NCBI RefSeq assembly: GCF_900110575.1
Contig: NZ_FOEF01000001.1
Location: forward strand, 558,001-622,000
DNA length: 64,000 nucleotides
Reading direction: 5' to 3'
Source: Amycolatopsis saalfeldensis
GTDB lineage: Bacteria; Actinomycetota; Actinomycetes; Mycobacteriales; Pseudonocardiaceae
Positions 18,201 to 27,566 of the stretch are shown piece by piece. Numbering within the stretch: the first letter of the stretch is position 1; the number at the start of each line of letters is the position of its first letter. A program made the translations under genes and the position numbers. The notes beneath the pieces are model-generated. The model made no database searches and was not told where the DNA came from. It saw only the letters and a program-made list of their open reading frames with translations.

Positions 18201-19049
18201 CAGCTCTCGTCGGTCTTCGACGGCTACCAGCAGGCGCGGGTCGGCCTGAGCCGGATCGGCGACCTGCTGCGCACGCCGACGTCGGTGCCACCGGCGGGAC
18301 GCCCGGTCGGGCTGCCGGACCGGCTGACCGGCGAGGTGAGCTTCAAGGACGTCGACTTCTCCTACGCCGGCGCCGAGCGGCCGGCGCTGGAGCACCTTTC
18401 GCTGGACGTCGCGGCGGGCGAGACCGTCGCGCTGGTCGGCGCGACCGGCGCGGGCAAGTCCACGGCGGTGAAGCTGGTGGCGCGCTACTACGACGTGACC
18501 GGCGGCGTGGTGCGGATCGACGGCACCGACATCCGCGAGTACGACCTGCCCGGCCTGCGCGCGCGGATGGGCGTGGTACCCCAGGAGGCGCACCTGTTCT
18601 CCGGCACGGTGGCCGACAACGTGCGCTACGGCCGCCCCGAAGCCTCCGACGCGGAGGTCGAGGCAGCGGTCCGCTCAGTCGGCGCCCTCGACGGCGTCGC
18701 CGCCCTGCCAGCCGGCTTCCTGCAACCAGTGGGCGAACGCGGCCGCTCCCTGTCGGCCGGCCAGCGCCAGCTGGTCGCACTGGCCCGCGCCGAACTGGTC
18801 GACCCGGACGTCCTGCTCCTGGACGAGGCCACCGCCGCCCTGGACCCCTCCACGGAAGCCGCGGTCCTACGCGCGACCGAACACCTGTCCCGCCGCCGGA
18901 CCACCTTCGTCGTCGCCCACCGCCTGGCCACCGCGTCCAAGGCCGACCGCATCATCGTCCTCGACCACGGCCGCATCATCGAACAAGGCACCCACGACCA
19001 ACTCCTGACCGCCGCCGGCCACTACGCCAAGCTCTGGTCCCTGGGCTGA
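15294..19049 (+). CDS. Fused double ABC exporter (TMD-NBD-TMD-NBD)
   Basis: A single 1251-aa polypeptide holding two complete type IV ABC exporter halves. NBD1 has Walker A GTAGSGKS (387-394), signature LSGGQ (491-495) and Walker B LILDDATSAID, with Asp516 where the catalytic glutamate is expected. NBD2 has GATGAGKS (1049-1056), signature LSAGQ (1153-1157) and LLLDEATAALD with Glu1178. This matches heterodimeric exporters that keep one consensus and one degenerate ATP site. A linker of about 90 residues joins the halves. It is similar in layout to mycobacterial Rv0194, a reported drug efflux pump. TAGGTT at 15282-15287 lies 6 nt before the GTG, so it may be leaderless. Substrate unknown. Confidence 0.93.
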   Translation: MTTTPTRPRQARPTAETAPRPEGWVRRLSAACWKHRGVVVLAMAAAILSVGVQAASPLLVRSAVDDAVAGQTAQIAGIAVALVALQVVAFGSAFLRRYVGGRLALDVQHDLRNRVFRALSRLDGGKQDALRTGQVVSRAISDLQLVTGLLMQVPLSAGSVIFAVLALGAMLWMSPMLTLIALVVAPAVGIVVALSRKRLFPATWSAQQRAADVAQRVEETVTGVRVVKGFGQEAREVSRLERTARKLFAERLRAARLSALPTATTSALPAAGQVAVLAVGGILALKGEISLGTFLAFATYLAALIGPARMLSGLVVQAQLTRAGAERVYELIDAQPDVTERPDPRPLPEGALGIELEDVRFGYTRSEPVLDGLTLAARPGETLALVGTAGSGKSTISLLLPRFYDAHSGSVRLGGTDVREVALKELRQSIGVVFEEAFLFSTSVRDNIAYGRPDASDEEVFAAARAAEADEFIRALPEGYDTEVGERGLTLSGGQRQRLGLARALMTDPRVLILDDATSAIDTVTEAAIHDTLRSVTATRTTLLVAHRRSTLQLADRIAVLDRGRVVDVGTEAELQARCPLFRELVSGPEDNAEQPLRHKNLDRDETGVTPALWPRDESRDEVDALAEAAQQRGGQPGGGSGFAGDGPDVPPTPELLEGVRKLPPATDRPRLSEVDVTAADPGFRLGRLLRPVRWPLVGVIALVAADALASLALPALYQRGVDHGVLPGVESVVWLMSAIGVLVVAADWIVVRGQTRLTARVGETVLYSLRVRSYAHLQRLGLDYYERELSGKIMTRMTTDVDALSTFLQTGLATAVVSALTLVGITVALLVTDVSLALYALAMLPVLLVATMVFRRVASRAYSEAREKVSVVNADLQENVSGLRVAQAYTREERSAEAFASRSDAYRRSRLRAQRYIAIYFPLVSLMSDLATTTVLVAGAHRVAAGTLEAGVLLGFLLYLQQFFSPIQQLSSVFDGYQQARVGLSRIGDLLRTPTSVPPAGRPVGLPDRLTGEVSFKDVDFSYAGAERPALEHLSLDVAAGETVALVGATGAGKSTAVKLVARYYDVTGGVVRIDGTDIREYDLPGLRARMGVVPQEAHLFSGTVADNVRYGRPEASDAEVEAAVRSVGALDGVAALPAGFLQPVGERGRSLSAGQRQLVALARAELVDPDVLLLDEATAALDPSTEAAVLRATEHLSRRRTTFVVAHRLATASKADRIIVLDHGRIIEQGTHDQLLTAAGHYAKLWSLG

Positions 19050-19136
19050 CCCCTGCCACTCCCGGCGGCACCTCGCTTGCCCCCCTCACCCTGCGATCCC
19101 CGCCGGGGCCCCTGCCAGGTAAGCCCCATTGCCGGA

Positions 19137-19430
19137 CCCGGCCACCGCTCCGCCCTGCAGCCGCCCCGCACTCCGGCCGCCGCGCACTCCGGCCGCCCCC
19201 ACTGCAGCCACCCCGCACCCCAGCCGACCCGCCCCGCAGCCGCCGCGCGCTGCGGTCACCCCACACTGCAGCCACCCCGCACTCCGGCCGCCCCCACTGC
19301 AGCCACCCCCCACCGCAGCCGACCCGCCCCGCAGTCGCCCCGCCCTGCAGCTGACCCACACCGCAGTCGCCCTGTACTCCGGTCGCCCCGCACTCCGGTC
19401 GCCGCAGCCGGTCACCGCCGTGGAGATCGC
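19137..19430. repeat. Minisatellite-like C-rich repeats
   Basis: A degenerate array built from CTGCAGCCACCCCGCACTCC-like units. The clearest pair is a 59-bp segment at 19185-19243 repeated at 19280-19338 with three mismatches. Both strands stay open for hundreds of bases, but the conceptual proteins are pure low complexity and I do not call a gene. The whole stretch from 19050 to 19835 holds no other recognisable feature. Confidence 0.7.
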
Positions 19431-19835
19431 AGTGCGCGGCCGCTGTGTTGGCCACCACCGCCGAACCGGCCACCGCCGCTAAACGGGCCACTTTCACAAG
19501 CAGGCAACCACCGCCGAGCCAGTCACCTGGCACCTCATCTCCGGCAGCCGCAGCCAGCCACCGGAGCCGCCACCGCCACACCGGCCACCACCGCAAGCCC
19601 GGCCACCACCGCCCGGCAGGGCACTGCCGCAGGGCGATCGCCGCGGCGCTGCGGGGTGCCGCAGCGAGGGCGGCAAGGCAATCCCCCACGCCAGACCGGT
19701 TTACCGCGGCCAAGCAACCCACCGCCCGCCAGCCGGGGCGTCATCGCCCCGCCGAGTCACCACCGTCAGGATTGCCGTCGCCGTAAGCAAAAGCCCTCGC
19801 CACGGCTATCCGGCGCTGAGAGGATCACCGGCAGT

Positions 19836-20170
19836 GTGTGCTGGCGCTGGAACATCACCCGCGAGGGCTTCGAATGGGTGCTCGCCGACGTCCACCCGGA
19901 TCGTGAAGCCTGGAAGACGGCGGTCCGGGCCAGCCGGGTCCGCATCCAGTGGGACCCGGGGCGCGACGTCCACCACCGGCCGCTGCCGCACCGCTCGGTC
20001 CAGATCGGGTTGAGCGGCGAGGCCGTCGGGCGGTACGTGGACGAGTGGATCACCGCCGTCGCGCCAGTGATGTGCGAGATCCGGGGTCACCGGCTGTCCG
20101 AGGCGCTGGCCCTCCTGCCGGACGAGCCGCGCTTTCCGCCGAACTGGCCGAGGCCGTCGGCGCGCGATAG
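19836..20170 (+). CDS. Small hypothetical protein, apparent 1-nt frameshift
   Basis: The product reads MCWRWNITREGFEWVLADVH at its start, followed by an ordinary globular-looking sequence (for example VGRYVDEWITAVAPVMCEIR). In the annotated frame it would run on to 20513 through arginine-rich sequence antisense to the next gene. Adding one base near 20141 converts PPNWPRPSARD into PPELAEAVGAR and stops at the TAG at 20168-20170, giving 111 aa and leaving 19 bp before the convergent neighbour. A deletion, or an error in the sequence, is therefore likely. AGAGGA lies at 19819-19824. I do not recognise the family. Confidence 0.5.
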
Positions 20171-20189
20171 CGGTACCCGGCACGCACAG

Positions 20190-20462
20190 TCAGGGCAGTT
20201 CCCGCCACGCCAGCGAGCCCCAGCCCGCCGACGAGACGTCCTCGGGTTCCGCCCAGCGGACCGTCCCCGGGCGCACGTGCGCCCCCGCGCCGATGGACCA
20301 GTCCGGCTCGCATGGTTCGACGTGTTCGAACTCCTCGATGTCCGCTGGGGTGTGCCAGACAGCGGCGCACGAATCGCACATCAGGACGACCTTGCCGCCC
20401 TCCACGACCAGCGGGCGGATGAGCCCCTGGTCCCAGAACGACGGACATTCCACCAGCCACAT
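20190..20462 (-). CDS. Small zinc-ribbon-like hypothetical protein
   Basis: A 90-aa protein starting MWLVECPSFWDQGLIRPLVV, then KVVLMCDSCAAVWHTPADIE. The CDSC pair and the earlier Cys6 suggest a small zinc ribbon whose first knuckle has lost its second cysteine (CPSF rather than CPxC). Its amino-acid composition is balanced, unlike the overlapping frames, which supports it as real. Related small proteins occur in actinobacteria without assigned function. Its stop lies 19 bp from the inferred stop of the convergent small gene. Confidence 0.65.
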   Translation of the reverse strand: MWLVECPSFWDQGLIRPLVVEGGKVVLMCDSCAAVWHTPADIEEFEHVEPCEPDWSIGAGAHVRPGTVRWAEPEDVSSAGWGSLAWRELP

Positions 20463-20780
20463 CGCGCTGCACCACCTCGTCCGGCCGCCGCGGCGCGCTC
20501 GGCCGCGTCTTAGCAGGTCAGTGCAGCCCTGCACGGTGAACGGCCGCGGGCAGCCCGGCAAATCAGGCATCAACGATGCCCGAAAAGACCGTGCCGCCCA
20601 CCCCGCCGCCAGTACCAGAACGGCCCGTCCCACGCTGATCTTGATCGAGTCAGTGATCGATCCCTTAGTGCGCCACGCCTCACACAGGGCAGTTCCATCA
20701 CACGGCCGTCACGGAGGGGGTTAGCCTGGTAGGCGCATTAGCACAGACAAGATCGAGACGGATAGAGGCGAGCCCAAGCC
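20463..20780. other. Intergenic control region of kgd
   Basis: No gene is seen. A TAGCCT at 20722-20727 is a possible -10 giving a leader of about 50 nt for kgd. The sequence TTGATCGAGTCAGTGATCGATC-like around 20640-20663 is partly palindromic and may be a protein site. Confidence 0.35.
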
Positions 20781-23700
20781 GTGTCCAGCAGCAGCCCTGC
20801 GTCACAGTTCGGCCCCAATGAGTGGCTGGTCGAGGAAATGTACGACCAGTTCCTCGCGGACCCATCCTCAGTCGATGCCGCGTGGCACGACTTCTTCGCG
20901 GATTTCAAGCCGACGCAGACGGCCCAGGCGAAGGCTGACACCGCCCGCCAGACCGCCGACACGCAGGCCCCGGGCACCGGGAACGGCCACGTCAGCGCGC
21001 CTTCGGCCAAGGCGGTCCAGAACGCGGCTTCGGCCGCGCAGCAGACCTCCACCGCGGCACCGGCGAAGCCCGCGCCCGCACCGGCGAAGAGCGCCGCGCC
21101 TGCGAAGCCGGCCGCCAAGCCCGTCGCGAAGGAAGCCGCTCCGGTGGCGAAGGACGCGAAGGAAGAGCCGGAGTCGAAGCAGTTGCGCGGCGCCGCGGCC
21201 GCGATCGCGAAGAACATGGACGCTTCCCTGTCCGTGCCCACCGCGACCAGCGTGCGCGCCGTGCCGGCGAAGCTGATGGCGGACAACCGCATCGTCATCA
21301 ACAACCACCTCAAGCGCACGCGCGGCGGCAAGATCTCCTTCACGCACCTCATCGGCTACGCCATGGTGCGGGCGCTGAAGGACTTCCCGAACATGAACCG
21401 GCACTACCAGGTGATCGACGGCAAGCCGTTCTCGATCACGCCGGAGCACGTGAACTTCGGGCTCGCCATCGACATGAAGGGCAAGGACAACTCCCGCACG
21501 CTCGTCGTGGCCTCGGTGAAGGGCACCGAGAACATGACGTTCCTGCAGTTCTGGCAGGCGTACGAGGACATCGTCAAGAAGGCCCGCAACAACAAGCTGA
21601 CCGCCGACGACTTCGCGGGCACCACCATCTCGCTGACCAACCCGGGCGGCATCGGCACCAACCACTCGGTGCCGCGGCTGCAGGCGGGCCAGGGCGCGAT
21701 CATCGGCGTCGGCGCCATGCAGTACCCGGCGGCGTTCGAGGGCACCAGCGAGAAGACCCTGGTCGACCTCGGCATCAGCAAGATCATGACGCTGACCTCG
21801 ACCTACGACCACCGCATCATCCAGGGCGCGGAGTCGGGCGAGTTCCTCAAGCGCATCCACCAGCTGCTGCTCGGCGAGGACGGCTTCTACGACGACGTCT
21901 TCACCTCGCTGCGCCTGCCGTACGAGCCGATCCGCTGGGTCGCCGACATCCCGGACGGCCCGGTCGACAAGACCGCGCGCGTGATCGAGCTGATCGACGC
22001 CTTCCGCATGCGCGGCCACCTGATGGCCGACACCGACCCGCTGAACTACCGCCAGCGCAGCCACGCCGACCTCGACGTGCTGAGCCACGGCCTCACGCTG
22101 TGGGACCTCGAGCGCGAGTTCCCGGTCGGCGGCTTCTCCGGCCAGGAGCGGATGAAGCTGCGTGACATCCTCGGCGTGCTGCGCAACTCCTACTGCCGCA
22201 CCGTCGGCATCGAGTACACGCACATCCTCGACCCCGAGGAGCGGCGCTGGATCCAGGAGCGGGTCGAGGTCCCGCACGAGAAGCCGGACTCCGCCGTGCA
22301 GAAGTACGTGCTCTCGAAGCTGAACGCCGCCGAGGCGTTCGAGACCTTCCTGCAGACCAAGTACGTCGGCCAGAAGCGGTTCTCGCTCGAGGGCGGCGAG
22401 ACGGCGATCCCGCTGCTCGACACCCTGCTGGACAAGGCCGCCGAGCACGAGCTGGACGAGGTCGTCATCGGCATGCCGCACCGCGGCCGGCTGAACGTGC
22501 TGGCGAACATCGTCGGCAAGCCGATCTCGCAGATCTTCCAGGAGTTCGAGGGCAATCTCGACCCGGGCCAGGCGCACGGCTCCGGCGACGTGAAGTACCA
22601 CCTCGGCGCCGAGGGCAAGTACTTCCGCATGTTCGGCGACGGTGAGACGAAGGTGTCGCTGACCGCGAACCCGTCGCACCTGGAGACCGTGGACCCGGTG
22701 CTCGAGGGCATCGTCCGCGCGAAGCAGGACCTGCTCGACAAGGGCGGCGAGGGCTACACCGTGCTGCCCGTGCTGATGCACGGCGACGCGGCCTTCGCGG
22801 GCCAGGGCGTCGTCGCGGAGACGCTGAACCTGGCGCTGCTGCGCGGTTACCGCACCGGCGGCACCGTGCACGTGATCGTCAACAACCAGGTCGGCTTCAC
22901 CACCGCGCCCGAGCACTCCCGCTCCTCGCAGTACGCCACCGACGTCGCGAAGATGATCGGCTCGCCGATCTTCCACGTGAACGGCGACGACCCCGAGGCC
23001 GCGCACTGGGTGGCCAAGCTGGCCGTGGAGTACCGCCAGGCGTTCCACAAGGACGTCGTGATCGACCTGATCTGCTACCGCCGCCGCGGCCACAACGAGG
23101 GCGACGACCCTTCGATGACGCAGCCGGCGATGTACGACATCATCGACACGAAGCGCTCGGTGCGGAAGACCTACACCGAGTCGCTGATCGGCCGCGGGGA
23201 CATCTCCGTCGAAGAGGCCGAGGCCGCGCTGCGCGACTTCTCGAGCCAGCTGGAGCACGTCTTCAACGAGGTCCGCGAGCTGGAGAAGCGCCCGGCGAAG
23301 GCCAGCCCTTCGGTCGAGGGCGAGCAGCAGATCCCGGCCAAGGTGACCACCGCCGTCTCCACCGAGGTCGTGGAGAAGATCGGCGACGCGTTCCTCTACA
23401 CCCCCGAGGGCTTCACCCCGCACCCGCGCGTCAAGCCGGTGATGGAGCGGCGCCACAAGATGTCGCGCGAGGGCGACGCCGACTGGGCGTTCGGCGAGCT
23501 GCTGGCGTTCGGCTCCCTGGCGCTGGAGGGCCGCCTGGTGCGGCTGTCCGGCCAGGACTCGCGACGCGGCACGTTCACCCAGCGGCACTCGGTGTACATC
23601 GACCGCAAGACCGGCCAGGAGTACTCGCCGCTGCAGCACCTGGCCGAGGGCCAGGGCCGCGTGATGATCTACGACTCGGCGCTGTCGGAGTACGCGGCCG

Positions 23701-24506
23701 TCGGCTTCGAGTACGGCTACTCGGTGGCGAACTCCGAGGCGCTGGTCATGTGGGAGGCACAGTTCGGCGACTTCGTCAACGGCGCGCAGACCGTGATCGA
23801 CGAGTACATCTCCTCCGGCGAGGCCAAGTGGGGCCAGCGCTCGGACGTCGTGCTGCTGCTGCCGCACGGCGCCGAGGGCCAGGGCCCGGACCACACCTCC
23901 GGCCGCATCGAGCGGTTCCTCTCGCTGTGCGCGGAGGGCTCGATGACGGTGTCGGTGCCGTCCACCCCGGCGAACTACTTCCACCTGCTGCGCCGGCACG
24001 CGCTCGACGGCATCCAGCGCCCGCTGGTCGTCTTCACGCCGAAGTCCATGCTGCGCAACAAGGCCGCGACCTCGTCGGTGGCGGACTTCACCGGCTCCAG
24101 CCGCTTCATGTCGGTCATCGACGACACCACGCCGGACCCGGCCAAGGTCCGCAAGGTGCTGCTGACCTCGGGCAAGCTGTACTGGGAACTGGTCGCCGAG
24201 CGCACCAAGCGCGAGGCGGACGACGTCGCCATCGTCCGGATCGAGCAGTACTACCCGCTGCCCAAGAAGAAGCTGCTCGCGGCGCTGGAGCGCTACACCA
24301 ACGCGACGCAGGTCGCCTGGGTCCAGGAGGAGCCGGAAAACCAGGGCGCGTGGCCGTTCTTCGGCCTGAACCTGCCGCGGAAGTTCCCGGAGGCGTTCTC
24401 GGGCCTGCAGGTCGTCTCGCGCCGCCCGATGGCCGCGCCGTCGGCCGGCTCGTCGAAGGTGCACGAGGTCGAGCAGAAGGCGCTGATCGCGAAGGCGTTC
24501 GAGTGA
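20781..24506 (+). CDS. kgd: Multifunctional 2-oxoglutarate metabolism enzyme (KGD/SucA: E1 with fused E2 domain)
   Basis: The 1241-aa actinobacterial fusion runs a central TCA step. It acts as the ThDP-dependent E1 of 2-oxoglutarate dehydrogenase and can release succinic semialdehyde or form 2-hydroxy-3-oxoadipate. Residues 1-40 ([18 protein letters not shown]) are the conserved E1 N-terminus, about 45-125 an Ala/Pro/Lys linker, and about 130-370 the acyltransferase domain with the motif [15 protein letters not shown] (His344). The E1 core follows with [14 protein letters not shown] (His567) and [18 protein letters not shown] for ThDP/Mg. In relatives the FHA protein GarA inhibits it. The GTG start at 20781 gives the standard N-terminus. 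A strong terminator follows. Confidence 0.97.
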   Translation: MSSSSPASQFGPNEWLVEEMYDQFLADPSSVDAAWHDFFADFKPTQTAQAKADTARQTADTQAPGTGNGHVSAPSAKAVQNAASAAQQTSTAAPAKPAPAPAKSAAPAKPAAKPVAKEAAPVAKDAKEEPESKQLRGAAAAIAKNMDASLSVPTATSVRAVPAKLMADNRIVINNHLKRTRGGKISFTHLIGYAMVRALKDFPNMNRHYQVIDGKPFSITPEHVNFGLAIDMKGKDNSRTLVVASVKGTENMTFLQFWQAYEDIVKKARNNKLTADDFAGTTISLTNPGGIGTNHSVPRLQAGQGAIIGVGAMQYPAAFEGTSEKTLVDLGISKIMTLTSTYDHRIIQGAESGEFLKRIHQLLLGEDGFYDDVFTSLRLPYEPIRWVADIPDGPVDKTARVIELIDAFRMRGHLMADTDPLNYRQRSHADLDVLSHGLTLWDLEREFPVGGFSGQERMKLRDILGVLRNSYCRTVGIEYTHILDPEERRWIQERVEVPHEKPDSAVQKYVLSKLNAAEAFETFLQTKYVGQKRFSLEGGETAIPLLDTLLDKAAEHELDEVVIGMPHRGRLNVLANIVGKPISQIFQEFEGNLDPGQAHGSGDVKYHLGAEGKYFRMFGDGETKVSLTANPSHLETVDPVLEGIVRAKQDLLDKGGEGYTVLPVLMHGDAAFAGQGVVAETLNLALLRGYRTGGTVHVIVNNQVGFTTAPEHSRSSQYATDVAKMIGSPIFHVNGDDPEAAHWVAKLAVEYRQAFHKDVVIDLICYRRRGHNEGDDPSMTQPAMYDIIDTKRSVRKTYTESLIGRGDISVEEAEAALRDFSSQLEHVFNEVRELEKRPAKASPSVEGEQQIPAKVTTAVSTEVVEKIGDAFLYTPEGFTPHPRVKPVMERRHKMSREGDADWAFGELLAFGSLALEGRLVRLSGQDSRRGTFTQRHSVYIDRKTGQEYSPLQHLAEGQGRVMIYDSALSEYAAVGFEYGYSVANSEALVMWEAQFGDFVNGAQTVIDEYISSGEAKWGQRSDVVLLLPHGAEGQGPDHTSGRIERFLSLCAEGSMTVSVPSTPANYFHLLRRHALDGIQRPLVVFTPKSMLRNKAATSSVADFTGSSRFMSVIDDTTPDPAKVRKVLLTSGKLYWELVAERTKREADDVAIVRIEQYYPLPKKKLLAALERYTNATQVAWVQEEPENQGAWPFFGLNLPRKFPEAFSGLQVVSRRPMAAPSAGSSKVHEVEQKALIAKAFE

Positions 24507-24529
24507 TCGCTGCCTGAATCGGCAAACAC

Positions 24530-24571
24530 GGAAGGCCACCGCGGGGAATCCCTGCGGTGGCCTTCCGTTTT
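24530..24571 (+). terminator. kgd terminator
   Basis: GGAAGGCCACCGC (24530-24542) pairs perfectly with GCGGTGGCCTTCC (24554-24566), 11-nt loop, followed by GTTTT. Confidence 0.9.
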
Positions 24572-24658
24572 CCCGCATCGCTCCACAAAGGAGGGTGACG
24601 TCCCCGGAAGCGGGAAAACGGTTTCCGCTCCCAGACGGCATCGGGGAGACTGCCGGTC

Positions 24659-25186
24659 ATGTTCATCCGCCAGGCCATCGAGGCCGACGCCGCGGCGATC
24701 CACGCCGTGCACACCGCCGCTTTCCGCGACCAGAATCCCGCCGGCACCGCCGAGATCCCGGAAGCCCGCCTCGTCGGCGAACTGCGCGCCGACGGTGACC
24801 TGATCCCGGCCCTGTCCCTCGTCGCGGAGCGCGACGGCGAGGTGATCGGCCACGCCTGCTCCAGCGCGGCCCGGGTCGCCGAGGACACCGGGGCCGCCGT
24901 CGGCTTCGGCCCGCTGGGCGTGCTCCCGGAGTTGCAGCGCAGCGGCGCCGGCTCGGCCCTCGTGCACGCGACGCTCGGCGCGGCCAACGCACTGGGCTTC
25001 GCCGCCGTCGTCCTGCTCGGCGACCCGAAGTACTACTCCCGCTTCGGTTTCGTCCTGGCCTCGACGCTGGGCATCACCCCGCCGGTGCCGGACTGGGCCC
25101 CGCACTTCCAGGCCCGCGCCCTCACCGCGTACACCCCGTCGATCCACGGCCCGTTCCGCTACTCCCCGGCGTTCGAACGGCTCTGA
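24659..25186 (+). CDS. GNAT family N-acetyltransferase (YhbS-like)
   Basis: A 175-aa acetyltransferase. It begins MFIRQAIEADAAAIHAVHTA, and the acetyl-CoA loop is LGVLPELQRSGAGSALVHA (the R/Q-x-x-G-x-G/A pattern as QRSGAG). It ends with LLGDPKYYSRFGFVLAS, the YhbS-type signature. The acceptor is unknown. It stands alone between the kgd terminator and the convergent osmoprotectant operon. Confidence 0.88.
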   Translation: MFIRQAIEADAAAIHAVHTAAFRDQNPAGTAEIPEARLVGELRADGDLIPALSLVAERDGEVIGHACSSAARVAEDTGAAVGFGPLGVLPELQRSGAGSALVHATLGAANALGFAAVVLLGDPKYYSRFGFVLASTLGITPPVPDWAPHFQARALTAYTPSIHGPFRYSPAFERL

Positions 25187-25276
25187 ACGCCCGGGCCGAA
25201 CCAAGTTCGGTGAGGCGGACGGCGCCGGTTTTCCAGTCGAGGTCGGGCACGCGCCGGCCGAACCGACGACGACGGC

Positions 25277-26173
25277 CTACGTCGCCGCCTTCAAGTGGTT
25301 ACGCGCCAGGAAGTCGTCCGCGATGTCGAGCGGATTCCGCTTCTCGTCGGTGAACTGGACGTTCAGCTCGGTCAGCTGGTCGGTCGTCAGCACGGCCGAA
25401 ACGTGGTTCAGCGCGGCCACTTCGGCCGGGGACAGCGTGCCCTTCGCCACCAGCGGCACGATGTTCTGCGCCGGGAACATGTGCTTGTCGTCCTCGAGCG
25501 GGACGAAACCGTTGGACTTGATGGTGGACGAGGTGCTGAACAGGTCCGCCACCTGGACGTCCCCCGACTTCAGCGCGGCCACGGTGACCGGGCCGCCGGT
25601 GTCGGTGGTGCGGATCTCCTTGAACGCGCACCCGTAGAGCTGCTTGATCCGGTCCTTCCAGCGGCTGCTCCACTGGCCCGGCCCGCCCATCACCAGCTCC
25701 CCGCAGCGCGGGCCCAGCTCGGAGAACGTCTTCACGCCCGAGCCGGCCAGCTGCTTGCCGACCACGAGCAGGTCCTTGTCCTCAGCGGGGGCCTGGTCCA
25801 GCACCTCGAACCCGGCGGGCAGCTTCTGCTTCAACTGCGCGTACACGTCCTCCGACGTCGTCGCCTGAGTGTTCTTGTCGAAGTACCGCAACAGGTTTCC
25901 GCTGTAGTCCGGCACCACCGAAAGCGATTTGTCCTGCAGGGCCTTGACCACGACCTCGCGACTGCCGACCGGCGGGCGCACGGTGACGTTCCGCGCGCCC
26001 GCGTTGCGCAGCGCGCCCGCGTAGATCTGGGCCAGCAGAAGGCTTTCCCCGACGTCGGACGCGCCGATGATGATGTCGCCGCTGCTGCCGCCCTCACCGC
26101 CGCCGGCCAGCGGGTTGCCGCAGCCCGCCGCCAGCAGGGCGACGGCCGCCGCGAGCACTGCGAAACGCTTCAC
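25277..26173 (-). CDS. Osmoprotectant (glycine betaine/choline-type) ABC transporter substrate-binding lipoprotein
   Basis: A 298-aa lipoprotein of the OpuAC/OpuBC/ProX type. The signal ends in LLAAGC with Cys18 as the lipidation site. The mature part starts IIIGASDVGESLLLAQIYAG and includes VVVKALQDKSLSVVPDYSGN, characteristic of the quaternary-amine binding family. It is the last gene of the four-gene operon; its GTG overlaps the permease stop by 4 nt (GTGA), and GGAGG lies upstream. Ligand specificity is not visible from sequence alone. Confidence 0.92.
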   Translation of the reverse strand: MKRFAVLAAAVALLAAGCGNPLAGGGEGGSSGDIIIGASDVGESLLLAQIYAGALRNAGARNVTVRPPVGSREVVVKALQDKSLSVVPDYSGNLLRYFDKNTQATTSEDVYAQLKQKLPAGFEVLDQAPAEDKDLLVVGKQLAGSGVKTFSELGPRCGELVMGGPGQWSSRWKDRIKQLYGCAFKEIRTTDTGGPVTVAALKSGDVQVADLFSTSSTIKSNGFVPLEDDKHMFPAQNIVPLVAKGTLSPAEVAALNHVSAVLTTDQLTELNVQFTDEKRNPLDIADDFLARNHLKAAT

Positions 26174-26874
26174 GCCACACCTCCGGCAGCCGCGGCCCGG
26201 CCGGACGTCGCCTGCGCGGCGAGCCGGACCCCCTTCGGGACCAACGCGCGCTGGACCGCGGCGAGGACGAGGTCGAACACGATGGCCAGCAGCGCGGTGA
26301 GGATCGCGCCGGCGACCACCTCGGTGTAGTCGAGGATCGCCAGCCCGTCGAGCAGGAAGCGGCCGAGACCGCCGAGCCCGACGTACGCGGCGACGGCGGC
26401 CGTCGCGATCAGCTGCATCACGGCGTTGCGGATCCCGCCCAGCACCAGCGGCAGCGCGATCGGCAGCTCGACCTGCCACAGCTGCTGCCAGCCCGTCATG
26501 CCGATGCCTTCGGCCGCGTCGACCACGTCGTGCTCGGCCGCCAGCAGCCCGGCGTACGTGCCGGCGAGGATCGGCGGGATCGCCAGCACCACCAGCCCGA
26601 TCACGGCCGCCAGCTTGCTGTCGGTGAACAACAGGAACAGGAAGGTCACCAGGCCCAGCGTCGGCAGCGCGCGGATCGCGTTGCCCGCGCCGACGAGCAC
26701 GACCGAGCCGCGGCCGGTGTGCCCCACGTACAGGCCCAGCGGCACGGCGATCACCAACGCGATCACCAGCGCCAGCAGCACGTAGCCGATGTGCGCGAGG
26801 AGCTGGGCGCCGATGCCGTCCGGGCCCTGCCAGTTCGCGGCCGTGGTGAACCAGCCGAAGACGTCGCCGATCAT
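26170..26874 (-). CDS. Osmoprotectant ABC transporter permease (second)
   Basis: A 234-aa inner-membrane permease with about six hydrophobic segments. The BPD_transp_1 coupling region is AAEGIGMTGWQQLWQVELPIALPLVLGGIR, matching the EAA loop of OpuBB/ProW-type permeases. ATG overlaps the stop of the upstream permease by 4 nt and its own stop overlaps the binding-protein start, so translation is tightly coupled. Confidence 0.92.
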   Translation of the reverse strand: MIGDVFGWFTTAANWQGPDGIGAQLLAHIGYVLLALVIALVIAVPLGLYVGHTGRGSVVLVGAGNAIRALPTLGLVTFLFLLFTDSKLAAVIGLVVLAIPPILAGTYAGLLAAEHDVVDAAEGIGMTGWQQLWQVELPIALPLVLGGIRNAVMQLIATAAVAAYVGLGGLGRFLLDGLAILDYTEVVAGAILTALLAIVFDLVLAAVQRALVPKGVRLAAQATSGRAAAAGGVA

Positions 26875-27566
26875 CCGGCCGCCACCTCCACGGCGGGGGC
26901 CTTGCCCGCGCGTTCCCAAGGGGTCAGGAGATTTCTCAGCAGCACCAGCACGAAGTCGACGACCAGGGCCAGCAGGAGCGTCAGCACGATGCCCACCACG
27001 ATCGGCGAGAAGTAGGTCCGCTGGAAGCCGTCGGTGAACAGCACGCCGAGGCCGCCGGTGCCGATCAGCGCGCCGACGCTGACCAGGCTGATGTTGCTCA
27101 CCGACGCCACCCGCACCCCGGCCGCCAGCACCGGCACCGAAAGCGGCAGCTCGACGCCGAGGAACCGGCGCGGCGCGCGGTAGCCGATGGCCGTGGCCGC
27201 GGCGACGATGTGCGGCGGCACGGCCTCGAGCGCGTCGAGCACCGGGCGCACCAGCAGCGCCGTGGTGTAGACGGTCAGCGCGACGATGACGTTGATGCTG
27301 TCCAGGATCTTCGAGCCGATGATGCCCGGGATCACCACGAACAGCGCCAGCGACGGGATCGTGTACAGCAGGTTCGACAGCACCAGCAGCACGCTGCGCA
27401 CCGGCTGCCACTGGTGCCCGGCCCAGCCGAGCAGGACGGCCAGCGCAATGCCGATCACCAGCGGCACCAGCGCGAGGTAGACGTGCTCGCCGAGGTCGCC
27501 GAGGATCTCGCCGCGGTTGTTGGCGCTGGCCAGGTACCGGCCCAGCTCGCCGAAGAAGCCGCCCAT
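26871..27566 (-). CDS. Osmoprotectant ABC transporter permease (first)
   Basis: A 231-aa permease, paralogous to the next gene. It has ATAIGYRAPRRFLGVELPLSVPVLAAGVR as the EAA-type coupling helix region and VASVSNISLVSVGALIGTGG, a signature of OpuB/OpuC permeases. Its ATG overlaps the ATPase stop by 1 nt (TGATG). The transporter therefore has two different permeases, as in OpuC and ProVWZ-type systems. Confidence 0.92.
   Translation of the reverse strand: MGGFFGELGRYLASANNRGEILGDLGEHVYLALVPLVIGIALAVLLGWAGHQWQPVRSVLLVLSNLLYTIPSLALFVVIPGIIGSKILDSINVIVALTVYTTALLVRPVLDALEAVPPHIVAAATAIGYRAPRRFLGVELPLSVPVLAAGVRVASVSNISLVSVGALIGTGGLGVLFTDGFQRTYFSPIVVGIVLTLLLALVVDFVLVLLRNLLTPWERAGKAPAVEVAAG

Noticed and set aside
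19077-19835. Proline-rich secreted protein on the plus strand, or a repeat protein on the minus strand
   Set aside because: Both strands are open only because of C-rich repeats; no signal peptide, start site or domain supports either.
20868-24641. Open frame of about 1250 codons antisense to kgd
   Set aside because: Product is Arg/Gln/His/Val-rich without domains; it is a GC-bias shadow of kgd.
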